Source: Humulus lupulus (Eukaryota; Streptophyta; Magnoliopsida; Rosales; Cannabaceae). Taken from it: a stretch of 64,000 nt of DNA. Below the pieces are notes generated by a model. That model was not told the DNA's origin, ran no database searches, and saw only the letters and a list, made by a program, of their open reading frames with translations. Positions 44,599-56,042 of the stretch are shown piece after piece (position 1 is the stretch's first letter; every line of letters starts with the position of its first letter). The stretch lies in NCBI RefSeq assembly GCF_963169125.1, contig NC_084801.1, forward strand, positions 112,867,061 to 112,931,060, in the 5' to 3' direction. Position numbers and translations under genes: made by a program.

Positions 44599-46343
44599 TG
44601 TTGGGAAACTTATACATGATCTTTATTTATTTTCATGTAGATCTAACATTAAATAAGTTAATATGAGACAACCGAGAACATGTTTCTAAAATTGAATTCA
44701 AAGAGAAATAATGATAAGAATACTTACATTATACGCAGCAGAATGAATGAGTCCTACCTTCAGTTTCTCTAACCCTTGTATCCTTCCTCTCGCAGAGTAT
44801 TACTAAAAAATTGAATCGATCTTCAATTTTCTTCACAACCTTCCAAAGTATCCTTAGGATCACCTAGACTAGAGTGGGCAATTCTCAACACATGAGATGG
44901 ATACAGAGAGAAGAAGTGAAAAGAACAATAAGACTTAGAAAAGGACTTATGTTTAGAGAGAATCTAAAACCTATTAAAAAACCAGTCTATCATCTTTTTT
45001 CAACTCTCACTTAACATTCCTTTTATAGATTCATTTAGGTCATTTATTTAATTAAAAAATCAATAAAATGATAGTCAATTAACACCCCTAAGTCGAAATT
45101 ATCATGGGTTTTAGGCCCGTGAAATTTCTCATTTGATTATAAGCCCATTGGACTTAAAATCAAGTCATGTATAATTTTCTATTAATTTAATAAATTAAAT
45201 AATTATTTAAATCCTTTATAAAATTGATTATTTATAATTTGAACATTAATTTAAACTTATTTATTAATTTAGATACTAATTTATCTTAATTAATAAATCT
45301 GCCCTAATTTTTCTTTTGTTCTCTAAATTGTATAACTCTGTGAAACTATCCAAAATTGACTTGGTCAACTTTGATAATTCTAATTGATAATTAAATCAAT
45401 TAATTGAGACTATCTAGATGATTTTATCCAAGGTACAGTGGGGACCATGGGCCTATAAAATCAAGCTCCAATAAGTTATCATAAATCTAACATATAAATT
45501 TACTAACTTATTAATTCTTCGTAACTCCACTAATGAATCAGAATTGCACTCTTGAATTCATAGAACGCTCTATAACAAATATAGATACCCTATTAATTAT
45601 CCATTGTTACAACCATAATTGTCACTCAATCCTCTATAGAGGGTCTACAATGAGATGGGACTAAAATACCGTTTTACCCCTCATTGTATTTTATCCTTAA
45701 AACACTTAGTTCCTTGTAAATGATATTTCAGTAAACTAATATTAATTATTGAAATGAGATCTCTATAAATTAGCACCTTGAACCAAACTAAAAAGAAACC
45801 ATCATTTCACTTCTTCATCAGAAGCTATAGATGTTCATATCTATGATTAACACTCCCACTCAATTATACTACCAAGTTCCCAAGATGTAAGTATGGGCTA
45901 ATAAGTCAAAGAACTCAAATAATATAATCAGTTAGAATGCTAACCACTCAAAATTGAGATTGAATTGACCTACTGTCCGATGTAACAAATACATCTGATC
46001 TTATCTACTTTGCTAATGTTCTGGAAAGAACATAACACTGTAATGTGTAAGTAGAACATATCGTAGATTGGTAAGTCAGTGTAAATCATGTGCACTGACT
46101 AATCTTAGGACTAACTTATTTTGAACATATAATCATATTTATATTCCACTATGATTAAGTCACTATAAAAATGATTAGCTATATTCTCGGGATTTAATAG
46201 AAGTTTATATTAAACAAATAATCATGAAAATAAATATGTGAGCAAAGTGATTGACCAAGTCAAAAAATGATTTCTATTCTTTTATTGATAATAAATGAGA
46301 TTACAATGAAATTGGGTTTTAATTAGGGCATAAAACCCTAACA
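44599..46343 (-). repeat. 5' LTR of the Angela-like element
   Basis: Begins TGTTGGGAAAC and ends CCCTAACA in plus reading, 1,745 bp. It reads straight through the site where the other LTR is split by element A. Confidence 0.95.
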
Positions 46344-46348
46344 TCTAT

Positions 46349-47104
46349 ATGTTGAGTTGTATGTTAGGGAGATTGTACGTCTCCATGGTGCTCCGAAGTC
46401 TATTGTTTCATATCGGGACCCCATCTTTACTTCCATCTTTTGGGGAAGTCTGCAAAAGGCTATGGGTACACAACTGAAGTTTAGTATAGTCTATCATCAT
46501 CGGACAGATGGACAATATGAGAGGATGATTCAAATATTATAATACATGCTGCGAGTATGCGTTATAGACTTTGAAGGGTCATGGAGTAAGTATTTTCCTT
46601 TGATTGATTTTCCTCCAACAACAGTTATCAGTCGACTACTGGAGTGACTCCATATGAGATGTTGTATGGTAGGAAATGTAGATCACCCATCCATTGGGAT
46701 GAAATGGGCGAGAGGAAATATCTCATTCCTGAAGCAGTTCAGAAGACCGATGAGGCTATCAAGAAGATTAGAGCTCAGATGCTTGCTTCACAGAGTAGTC
46801 AAAAAAGCTACGCTGATCCCAAGCATAGAGACATAGAGTTCCAGGTTGGGGACTATGTCTTCCTCTGTGTTTCACCTTTGACAGGAGTGTAGCGGTTTGG
46901 GAAGAAGGGAAAGTTGAACCCTAAGTTTGTGGAACCTTTCAAGATCCTAGAGAGGATTGGACAAGTAACCTATAGATTCACTTTACCCCTGTCACTGTCA
47001 GGGGTTCATAATGTATTCCATATTTCAATTCTTCATAAATATGTGTTAGATGCAACTCATGTGTTGATTTATAAGGATCTGGAATTACAGACAAATTTTT
47101 CCTA
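46349..47104 (+). pseudogene. Integrase C-terminal part of chromovirus 1
   Basis: Continues the integrase cut at 24987. Blocks: YVREIVRLHGAPKSIVSYRD, where the usual second catalytic Asp (VSDRD) is Tyr, then PIFTSIFWGSLQKAMGTQLK, HHRTDGQYERMIQIL with the Glu, a stop, TPYEMLYGRKCRSPIHWDE, FQVGDYVFLCVSPLTGV, a stop at 46890, and the C-terminal LNPKFVEPFKILERIGQVTY and GVHNVFHISILHKYV. Inactive for two reasons: stops and a lost catalytic residue. Confidence 0.88.
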
Positions 47105-47188
47105 GGAGGAGCGACCAGTTCAGATTGTGGATAGAAATGATAAGATCTTGAGAAACAAGACTATATCTTTAGTTAAGGTATTATGGAG

Positions 47189-48263
47189 TGTTGACAGTGA
47201 GAACTCGTCAACTAAGTTAAGTTATAAAGAATTGCAAAATAAAGATTATCAATAGAAAAGCCTTAGAAATTTAAGTATCCACTCTAAGAACAATTGCAGA
47301 AGAATAATGGTGAAATTAGTTTTTCATTCACTATGGTGCACTTGCTACAGTAAATTTTCCAACCCCCTTCCAAATGGAAGTGGAGTTTCTTTTATAGTGG
47401 GCTCTAATGGCCCCTGATACACTGTGGTCCATGGGACCAATCTGTGCACAAGTACACTATCAGGAGGGTAGTATCAGATGTAGTGGTGTCGGCTCTGGTA
47501 CACGGTCAGAGTTCATGGGAGCAGCTCAGCTTTTGTACCCGGTCATGACTCCACCACTCGCCTTGTACGGGTGTCAGAGACGTGGTGGTGGTGTAGCCAC
47601 TCCTCGTACTATTCCCAACCGCCACTATTTGTCTGGTACAGGTGTCAGGCCTGTCCCATGATCCTTGCAGGCATGTACGTACCCCTTTAGAGGTACCTTG
47701 TTCGTATTCTTTTTGTCTCTTGTGGCCACCTCGAACACTGGCATCATGCACGCGGAGCCCTGGGACGAGACTCATTGGGGCGAGGTGGCCATATACGCGT
47801 AGCTCTTTGGGAGAGGCCCTCACGAGATGCCGAGAGAATGGCACGACCTCGTGCGGGCGTGTTGAGAGCGAGGTGGGGCCTCATAGCTGGACACGGACGA
47901 GGGCCTCGCATGGCCTAGCGTGGCCTCGGGTGACTGGCGCACGGACACGACCTCGCGGCTGGGCATGGACGAGGGCCTCGCATGGCCTCGTGTGGCCTTG
48001 GGTGATTGGCGCGCGGACACGACCTCGCGGCTGGGCACGAGCGAGGGCCTCACGTGGCCTCAGGTGGCTGATGCGCGGACACGGCCTCGCGAGCCATATG
48101 GGCGCCCTGCGAGACGCTGAGTGGGTGACGACAGTCTCGCGCCTGGGCACGGGCGAGGGCCTCGCATGGCCGAGGCTATATGAGGATCGGGTGGCTCGAA
48201 TCACCTAAGGCTATATGAGGATAGACCCCCATATTTTTCCTTGGTGGATTTTGTGCATCCACA
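47189..48263 (-). mobile_element. Solo LTR (probably Tat-like) inside the chromodomain
   Basis: Starts TGTTGACAGTGAGAACTC and ends GTGCATCCACA, with TGGAG (47184-47188) and TGGAT (48264-48268) as a near-perfect 5-bp duplication. On the minus strand a TATA box (CACTATAAAAGAAACTCC) lies at about 47384-47401. There is no primer site, purine tract or coding part. It is much richer in GC than its surroundings, owing to a minisatellite in its U3. Confidence 0.75.
47880..48180. repeat. GC-rich minisatellite, about 4 units of 72 bp
   Basis: GGGCCTCGCATGGCC-like phrases begin at 47901, 47973, 48045 and 48157. The first three are spaced exactly 72 bp. Units also share CGGACACGACCTCGCGGCTG. The open frame across 47642-48208 with Arg/Thr/Gly/Trp repeats is only a reading of this array. 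Confidence 0.85.
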
Positions 48264-48380
48264 TGGATGAACAACAAGGTCGAGGAAGCGACCTGGGAAT
48301 TAGAGTCAGACATGCGGGATCAGTATCCCAAGCTATTCAGGTAAATTTCGATAGTGAAATTTTTATAAGGAGGAGATAGT

Positions 48381-50310
48381 TGTAACGTCCTAAAGTTCCT
48401 AACATGGCTTAATGCCTTGATTAGGATGTCGGGAGGGCATTATTGGAATATTATATGATTTAACTGAATATCTATATGTGATTATGTGAATTGCACGAGT
48501 TATATTATGATAAGACTGATTATGCATGTAAAAATTGAGTTTGGGATGGATTTGACAAACTTGTGATTTCTGAAAATTGCAAGTTTTCTGGGTTCGCAAG
48601 GTAGAATCATGGCGCGGTTCTTGAGCGACGCGGCCCACATAAACACAGACGAGGCTGGGGGTACCTCGAACCACCTTGGCATCGCAGTGCTTGGTGGGCT
48701 GCATTACGGCACAAGTTCAAGGGAGTTTGGGAGTGGGATCTCTTCCTAGTTAGGTGTCGCGGCTCTTTTGTGGGGTTGTCGCGACTAAAATGGGAAAAAG
48801 GTCAAAAATCAGGTTTTGGGTTATGGAAACCCAAACCTAAGGGCTCGAGAATGGTTCTACTACCCAGTTTAGTAGAATTCAAGGTCCTGGAGGCTAGGAC
48901 TTGGTCCAGAGGCCTTTATTAATTTGATTCTTGATTAATATTCCTCATTATGGTTGTGACTAGGGTGTACCGCTAGGCTTCAAAGGAAAGGATTGCACTC
49001 AGGGTTGTTACATTCGTGTGCTTAGGACTTAAGGTAAGAAAATTGCACCTGGACTGAGATTAGGGCTTGAGCCCTGATTATTGAATGTGGTTATAACCAT
49101 GCTTGTAATGTTTGATTAAACATGATTAAATTGCATTGTGCATACTTGTACTAAGTGATAGATGCTTATCTATTTGTATCTAATTGAGAAGCTCGGTTTA
49201 TAAATCATGGAAGGCATTAGCGTGTGGAACGCATGCCATAATGGCTGGGCCAAGATAGAAGCTCAGCTTATAAGCCGCAGACGGCATTGGCATACGGAAC
49301 ACATGCTAAAAAGGTTGGGCCAATATAGAAGTTTGGCTAATAAGTCATGGACGGCATTATCGTGTGGAACGCAAGCATAAAGGTCGGGCCAATATATAAA
49401 CTCGACTTATAAGTCGTGGAAGGCATTAGCGTTCAGAACGCAAGTCATAATGGTTGAGACAATATAGAAGCTCGGCTTATAAGTCGTGGATGACATTAGC
49501 GTGCAGAATGTAGGTCCTAATGGCTTGGAAAACATAAAACCTTGACTTATAAGTCATGGACGACATTAGCGTGCAGAATGTAGGCTGTTGTGGGTTGGCC
49601 AGTATAGAAGCTCGTCTTATATGTCGTAGTTGGCAATAGCGTGCGGAACGCATGCTGTTATGGCTGGGCCAACCCAAACGCGTAATATACGCTTGCACGG
49701 CTCTATAGCCGTTTGGAACATAGAGCGTGCTTCATGCTAGAATGGCTCTGTAGTCATTTCCAAAGGGGACAGTCTGATGGAAACTGGTGTGGCTCTATGA
49801 CCACTTAAATGGATTGAGTGCATGCCTGAGCATTGGTTATAACGGCTAAGCATGCTATTTATGATTTATAGTCTGTTGAATAACTGTTTATGAACATGTT
49901 TATGTTTCTTGCTGAGCCTTAGCTTACGGGTGCTACATGGTGCTGGTAAGGGCAAGGAGAAGTTGGACCAGCCATGAGTTGGAGAGCTTCAGGGGCGGAG
50001 TGTACATATGCGGCTTTCTAGACCGCCACGACCAAGATTACTCGTTGGAACTAGGGTTGAACCTTGATTTCCCTGCCTAAGTCGGCCTTTTGTAATTATT
50101 TTGTATTTGTATCAGTTTATAAGCTCATTTTAGAATCCCGTGTATAAGCTTAAACCTTTTTAATGAAATGATTATTGTTTGACAAAAATTTTGAATACCT
50201 AATCCTTAAGTTAGTTTAATTACACATTTTAAGTCCAAATGACTTTTTTAGCGAATTAATCAGTATTTTAAACACACAGTGTAACGGTCCTAGATTTGTA
50301 GGATTTTACA
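48381..50310 (+). repeat. 3' LTR of chromovirus 1
   Basis: Begins TGTAACGTCC after the purine-rich AAGGAGGAGATAG and ends GGATTTTACA. The inner text matches the LTR of chromovirus 2 (for example CTTGCTGAGCCTTAGCTTAC against CTTGCTGGGCCTTGGCTCAC; GTGTAACGGTC near both ends). Length is 1,930 bp. Confidence 0.85.
49188..49672 (+). repeat. Tandem repeat in chromovirus LTR, 7 units of about 70 bp
   Basis: GAAGCTCGGCTTATAAGTC-like starts occur at 49188, 49258, 49328, 49398, 49467, 49537 and 49607. Each unit then has GGACGGCATTAGCGTG and GGAACGCATGC and ends in GGGCCAATATA. Units differ from one another by about 10-25%. The array is not visible in the LTR of chromovirus 2. Confidence 0.9.
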
Positions 50311-50315
50311 CAAGT

Positions 50316-51355
50316 CATGGTCACATGTCAACTAAAGAAATTATGTTAGACAAAACAAGGGTTGTTCTCCTATTTACTCACAACAGAGGTGGTCAAGAAC
50401 AGAAAAAATTAACGAAACATAACAATGGGGGAAAGCCTAAAAAGCTTTTTTTGTGTTCACTAAACAAAGCCAAATGAAATTATAAACAGCAAAATGAAGC
50501 TCTACTCATTCGCCCAAGTACACCTGCAAGGGGCAAACAGAGACAAAAATTTCGTAGAAGAAAGAATGAGAAAGCTAAGTTTTATTCCCATTTTTTAGCA
50601 GTATATACTGTACTCGCCCTTATATGCCTATTAGAAGTAAGTATAATTTCACCCAAATTAACTTCGAGTAGCGAACAGGATCAAAATCTTACAAAGCAAA
50701 CAAAAAAAAGAAGCTGTTCATCTAAGGGCATTTAGTCGACCTTGAATATATATACATATAGCGAACATGAAATATTTAGTCTACTTGTTGAATCAATTTT
50801 CTACATCAAATCTGAAACTCAGGAGTTGATCAAAGAAACCTTTAGTCTATTCAGTTGTACGGGAATTTAAGAAATGGTTGTGGCTTTACACTAAATTACA
50901 TCACACTCAGAGTAGGGGAAAGTTTATAGAGAGAGACTCACTTGGCAGTGCAACCAAAGAGGAGGCAACGACGTCGAAGTTCTTCTTTTCCAAGGAGTTG
51001 GCTTTCCTCCAACTAGCGGCGAGTCCTTCTTCTATAGACATGTCAAGATCCCTCATGTTCATCGGTGGCAAAACCCCTTCTCTCTTGTTCGTCTTTCTCT
51101 CTAGTCGACAAGTCTCAGGACAATGGGCTTCAAGTTTAAAAGCAATGGGCCTTAAAGTCTTGCAAAATAATGGGCCAACTATTCAGTTCTTAAGAGATGC
51201 AATTGTAGACAAGCCCAAAGATTTGCAATCCAAGTAAAGGAAAAGGCTATCTTTCTTAAATGTCACTTACATATGTAACCGAAAAATAATGGGGGAATTA
51301 CTCACATAACTAAGTCAAAATTGTTCAAACCACGAAAATTGACTTGGGCGACAAA
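50316..51355. other. Internal end of the Tat-like remnant; no clear gene
   Basis: No protein likeness is certain. The open frame at 50878-51237 has no recognised domain. By position it matches the leader and promoter region of the antisense gene in A and E3, but I could not align a TATA box or intron with confidence. Confidence 0.4.
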
Positions 51356-52142
51356 TGTTATACCTATTTTTTGGGCATGATGACGTGTCAAAAGAATAGC
51401 AATATTAATGATCTTGGACCTGCTAGTTATTTCCTTCAAAGGAAAGATGAACTTAGCTTATAGCATGTTAGTTCTCACAAATTAGGCATGTATGCACTAA
51501 CAGGGAGTTATAGTTTGTCTGTTCGTTTGTATCATGTCATCATGTGCTTAAAGTCAAGTTCTTCTACTTCTATTTGTACAAGGCAAGTTTTTCTACTTCT
51601 ATTCGCACAAGGCAAGTCATCACACGCTAATAGGATGATTCTGATCGCTCAGTAACACGCTCATGTTCCTATTCGTTTATAATTGCCTGTATGACGCTAA
51701 CAGGCAAGCCTGATCATGAACCCTTGTTGGTCTATTCCTATTCGTTCAGGACAGGCTACCAAACGCTAACAGAATTAGTGGTGGGTGACAAAGTCGTCAT
51801 TTATCAAAATATAACTATATTTATGTTATTATAATGTGGTAATATATTATTTACGGGTCAAGCCTAATAGCTTAGGCCCATGATTTAAATGTAACCCTAA
51901 AACACTTTATATTAGAGGAGATGAGATAAAAATAGGGGAGACAATTCATAAAGCACAAACAACATTCTTGTAAAAACATTTCTTATATAATGTAAAAATG
52001 AAGGAGGACTGTAGAATAACCTGCAACGTAAGTTAGCTGGAAACTATGTTTAGTCAAACTTAAATATCAATAAAATTGACTAAGTGGGCGGAAGTCATCT
52101 TTTTTAGGAAAAACCACTAAAAAGATGGTGTTATATATTTTA

Positions 52143-52522
52143 GGGTAGGTAACCATTTGGTACCATGTGTTTTTGCAAAGTATCATTTTAGTACCCTTTG
52201 TTTTCAATAATGCTCATATGGTACCCTGTATTTTAAAATTGTACATATTTGGTATCCTAAACTCAAATTTAATTAATAAAATTTTACCAATTTAATCAAA
52301 CTGCTGTCAATTATGTAAATTTCAAATTTAAATTTAATTACTTAATTACATATAACTAATGACAGTTTGATCATATTGACAAAATTTTATCTATCAAATC
52401 TGAGTCTAGGGTATCAAATATGTATAATTTTAAAATACAGGGTACCATATGAGCATTATTGAAAACAGAGGGTATCAAAATGATACTTTGCAAAAACATA
52501 GGGTACCAAATAAGTAAATTCC
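52143..52522. mobile_element. MULE-type MITE, 380 bp, almost fully palindromic
   Basis: The left half (GGGTAGGTAACCATTTGGTA ... TTTGCAAAGTATC ... GGTACCCTGTATTTTAAAAT) is the inverted complement of the right half (ATTTTAAAATACAGGGTACC ... GATACTTTGCAAA ... GGTACCAAATAAG). The 10-bp ATATATTTTA is duplicated at 52133-52142 and 52523-52532. Long terminal inverted repeats with 9-11-bp duplications are the mark of Mutator-like elements. It carries no gene. It sits inside the LTR of the Tat-like remnant. Confidence 0.88.
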
Positions 52523-52595
52523 ATATATTTTATCATATCTCTATTCTTGAATCTATGGTCTTATGTTCTCAAGTTGACGAAAAACGCTGTCAACA

Positions 52596-54740
52596 CACTA
52601 TATATTTAGAGGAAATTACATATTTTATGGCTTTTTATAAAATTTATGCAAAAATATGGGTTTTTACAAAGAGGTTATTTCGTGATTTTTTTTATTAAAA
52701 TTCTTAAGTTATTGGTTTTATTTTTCCATGTTTTTGTATAAATTGGTGATTAAGTCATAGTTTTATTTTTAATTAAATTTTATAAATTGGAAGGTTAATT
52801 TTGTCCTTTCATTATGTTTTTTTACTTATTTTTTTAATTCTTTTTTGTTTTTTTAATATGTATTTATTATTTCAAATCTTTTTTTATTGTTAGTTTTCTA
52901 AAACTGAATTGTTTTTATTAAAAAATAACTATTTTTATGTTAAATTTTACAGTGATTGTGTTGCAATGATTTTTTTTAATATGAATTTTTTTATTAGTTT
53001 TTTTTATTTATTTATTGTATGTATTTTTTTTCTTTTAGACTTTTATTGTATTTTTTTTTCTAGGTCTAGGTAAGTTAACCAATTACTTGTTTGATTACCT
53101 TTCACGTTTCCAAATCTGATTTTTTTTTTCTTTCTAGATCCATGTTAAATAACAAACTATCATGAGTGGTAATCAGTTACCCTGAGATCGGTAACCAAAT
53201 TCCTATATTTACAGTAATATGGATAACCAATTACCTAGAAAATCTAAAAGTATACATATAGCTAAATGTGATGGTAAGTGGTTATTTATATCAAACCTGA
53301 AAAGAAACATCAAATTTGAAGAATAAAAAACCTAGTAAGATCTTAAAAGCAATCGTAAAAACTAAAAAATAAACTATTGAAGAAAATGAAGACCACTTCA
53401 TCAAAAATGAAGAAGAAGAAGAATAATAAGCTATATACACATATCAGAATGTGAAGGTAACCATTTACCTATCACAGATATGAAGATAGAAATAAAAATT
53501 CCAAAAAAAAAAACAAACAAACTAGATCTGATCTGCAACATAAGAAGAAGAAACTATATTTGGAATAATATGAGTAATTGTTTACCTAAAAAACTTTAAA
53601 ATGTTAGTGGTTACTTTCCAAATATGATGAAAAGAAATAGTTTAGATCAGGAAAAAAAATCAAATATGAAGATTGAAGCAGGAGCAAAATAAGGAGTTAT
53701 GAATGTTTCCAACAAAAGAAGAAGAAAGAGTTGTGGATGAACACTGCTGGAAGGGTGGGGATCGTTGTCGCCGAAGCTTTAGTTGAAGGTCGCTGAAGCT
53801 GCTTGGAGGTAATCGAGAGGTGCCTAGGTGATCATGAATTGTTTAGTCTAATTTGTCCTTGCCTTTTCTGAGTAAAGTTTGGGTTTCGAGGATTTGCTTC
53901 CATTTTGTCAGTTGTGTTGTTTCCCCATATGAGCTTTTAATAAATTTTTCCCATAAATTTTGGGGAAAGTAATTTCCCAATATTTTTGCAAAATGTTGGA
54001 TGAAAATTTCCCATATTTAAATCCAACAACCAAAAGAACTTGCATTTTCAAGGTAGGGAACATCGTATTGAATATTAAAGTTATTTAAAAACAAATAAAT
54101 TACTAAAGAGTAACCTAAAATAATATGTACTCTTAAATTGTTTTTTTCTATTTTTGATAAGTTGATTTCAATTCTAAAGATTGCATTAAAGTAACCAAGT
54201 ACAATAATTCATGTTTGAAAAAGTAACCAAAACAATGTGTTACCATTATATGTAACCAAAATAATCAATTACTTTTTAAAAGTAATCAAAGCAATAACTT
54301 ACAAAAAAGTAATGATTAATCATATTTTAGTTTGCGAATCGAATTTGGGTAGAGAATAAAAGAATTCAATATAGGTTATTCTATATTTTCAATGTAATGT
54401 TTAGTTATTTTTGTAAAAGAAAAATTCATAACATTTTTGTATAAATATTTTACACTATTTGTATATTTATGTAGATTTGAAATGACTCCGAATTGAGGCT
54501 TTAATCCAATTTGAAAGTGAGTTAGTAACCCAACATTAGATGTGCTGTGGTACTGGCCTTATCCAAACTAATATTATTGCAAAGAAAAAAAAATTGATTT
54601 TTTCATATTTATGGGATTTTTAAGGTTGTTTTACAAAAGTATAGATATTTAATTTTTTTTATTTTTTCATGGCTTTTTAATTTGGAAGTTCATATTTATG
54701 AGATTTTTTATAGCATAAATTTAAAAATATATATAATTAT
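52596..54740. other. AT-rich non-coding region
   Basis: No gene is recognised. Phrases such as GGTAATCAGTTACC, GTAACCAATTACC and GTAACCATTTACC recur at 53080-54310 at irregular spacing, so some degenerate repeat may be present. T-rich parts at 52600-53060 and 54570-54740 resemble each other (CATATTTATGGG, TTTTTACAAA), perhaps the ends of an old element. Confidence 0.45.
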
Positions 54741-55283
54741 GCCACTTTTTTTATCATAGTTATGTTTTCTTTGATTTTAAATGTAATTTTGTTTTATTTT
54801 TTCTTCATTTTTTAAATTTTTTTAGTTTTTTTTTTCCTTACTTATTTTTTCTTCCATTTCTTCTTTTTTCTTTTTTTCCACCAATATTTTCTTTCATCTT
54901 TTTTTTTTCCTTCTATTTTTCCATTCTTCTTCCTCTTCTTTCCATTGTTATTCATTTATCTATTTTTTTTCTTTCATTTGTATTGTTTTATTTGTTTTGT
55001 TCATATTTTTTCAGTTGTCTTTCTTTTTTTTCCTTCTATTTTTTCTTCATTTTTGTATTTATTATTTTTTCCTTCCATTTTTTTTCTTTCTTTTTTTCTT
55101 CTTCCATTTTTTCTCTTTTCTCATTTTTTTTACCAATTTTTTCATTAATCTTTTTTTTTTCTTTCCATTTTTTCCATTATTTTTCTTCTTTTCATTTTTA
55201 TTCATTCACCTGTTTTTTTTTTCTATTTTTTTCCTTCATCATTTCTTTTGTTTTATTTATTTTTCCATATTTTTTTAGTTTTC
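54740..55283. repeat. Polypyrimidine (T/C) low-complexity tract
   Basis: About 540 bp made almost only of T with scattered C on the plus strand (units such as TTTTTTCTTCCATTTT). Phe/Ser-rich open frames across it are composition effects. Confidence 0.9.
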
Positions 55284-56042
55284 TGTTGACGCAGTTTTTC
55301 ACCAACAGTATATTAAGAAATTAAACAGGTAGATTAGTGCTAGATTTTAAACCACAATGAAATAACAAACACTCTCTCGAACACACAAAACTTTTACGTG
55401 GTTCAGTGGTTAAAATCTACCTAGTCCATGAGTCAATATTATTAATTTTCTCTCTCAATTTCTGCAGAGTTTTAACAATATAAAAATGGTCGTCCTCTTC
55501 CCTGTCCAATATTCCTAGTATTTTTAGGGGAATTCCATGGACAGGTTTGGGTAACCGCATGAATAAATAAGGTATATAATAAATACAGATTATTCCTAGT
55601 TACATTGGGATATGATTTGATAACAGAATAGAATATACTCCAGCTGTCTTGGATAATAAATGATAGATATGTGATACAGCCTGGACATTAATAAGCGTAT
55701 AAAGAGCCTATGAATCTCTTGGGATCCTTCAATATGCATTCTGTCCAGGTTTCCCCGAGTTTAATATCTCATCCGAGCTCGTGTTCAACAACTATCTGAA
55801 CCCTAGATCGTAGTAAGCTCAGAGCACCTAAAGTTTTATCTGGTCATTATAAGTCTCGAACTTAACTGTTATCCTGAGAGGGGTTCTGATAATAAAATAT
55901 GTATTGTGCTGTCAAAGCCCCAAACTCGAGCTGTTCACATCATTGTTAGCAAGATATTTTATTTGGCTATTTTCCCACACATTCATCTGCCAGTTGTACC
56001 CAAGCTGAGTAATTGAACTCGTGCTAATTTCAAGGTACAACA
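55284..56042 (-). repeat. LTR of a further minus-strand Tat-like element (759 bp)
   Basis: In plus reading it starts TGTTGACGCAG and ends AAGGTACAACA, followed by TTTGACCCCCAAG, which on the minus strand is a purine tract CTTGGGGGTCAAA just before the LTR. ACGTGGTTCAGTGGTTAAAA near 55396 resembles the TATAGTGGTTCGGCCCCACG of E3. It is the 3' LTR of an element whose interior starts at 56043 and is interrupted by E2 at 56435. Confidence 0.75.

Larger units (their letters stand above)
24988..46343 (-). mobile_element. Angela-like Ty1/copia retrotransposon, split by element A
   Basis: Minus-strand order is 5' LTR (44599-46343), primer site, long leader, gag, protease, integrase, RT, RNase H, purine tract CAAGTGGGAGTT, 3' LTR (24988-26137 plus 37781-38457). 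The target duplication is TCTGT (24983-24987) against TCTAT (46344-46348). Its own length is about 9.7 kb. LTRs of 1.75-1.83 kb, a 2.3-kb leader and the integrase wording fit the Angela/BARE lineage. Coding parts hold many stops, and the LTRs differ by point changes and deletions, so it is older than A and Ale. Confidence 0.92.
47105..48340 (+). pseudogene. Chromodomain tail of chromovirus 1, split by a solo LTR
   Basis: The left part (47105-47188) reads EERPVQIVDRNDKILRNKTI then SLVKVLW. The right part (48264-48340) reads NNKVEEATWELESDMRDQYP. Together they show the end of a chromovirus integrase, whose chromodomain is known to steer insertion to certain chromatin. A 1,075-bp LTR-like insert separates them between W and NNKVEE. 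The reading frame would be unbroken without it. Confidence 0.8.
21746..50310 (+). mobile_element. Tekay/Del-like Ty3/gypsy chromovirus 1, degenerate and split by other elements
   Basis: Its own sequence is 21746-24982, 46344-47188 and 48264-50310. Between these lie the Angela-like copia (with element A inside) and a solo LTR. It shows leader, gag with CCHC-like knuckles, protease, RT, integrase, chromodomain and 3' LTR. The leader and gag match chromovirus 2 at the right end of the window. The 5' LTR is absent; the CACTA-like end abuts the leader. RNase H and the RT tail were lost in an internal deletion near 24405. Many stops make it non-functional. Confidence 0.88.
50316..52595 (+). mobile_element. 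3' remnant of another Tat-like element (internal end plus LTR)
   Basis: At 51340-51365 the text GACTTGGGCGACAAATGTTATACC has the same layout as the purine tract and LTR start of element A, and GATGACGTGTCAAAAG follows as in related LTRs. The LTR (51356-52595, about 850 bp without a MITE and its duplication) ends GCTGTCAACA. The part 50316-51355 would be the internal end, where related elements carry the antisense-gene leader. No pol is left. Chromovirus 1 probably inserted into it. Confidence 0.6.

Noticed and set aside
47642..48208. 188-residue Arg/Thr/Trp-rich open frame
   Set aside because: It is a reading of the 72-bp GC-rich minisatellite; the opposite strand is open too, and no domain is present.
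49188..49672. CRISPR-like array
   Set aside because: The units are contiguous 70-bp repeats without unique spacers, inside a plant LTR.
54945..55324. Overlapping Phe-rich frames that look like membrane proteins
   Set aside because: They come from a polypyrimidine low-complexity tract; all three frames give similar Phe/Ser runs.
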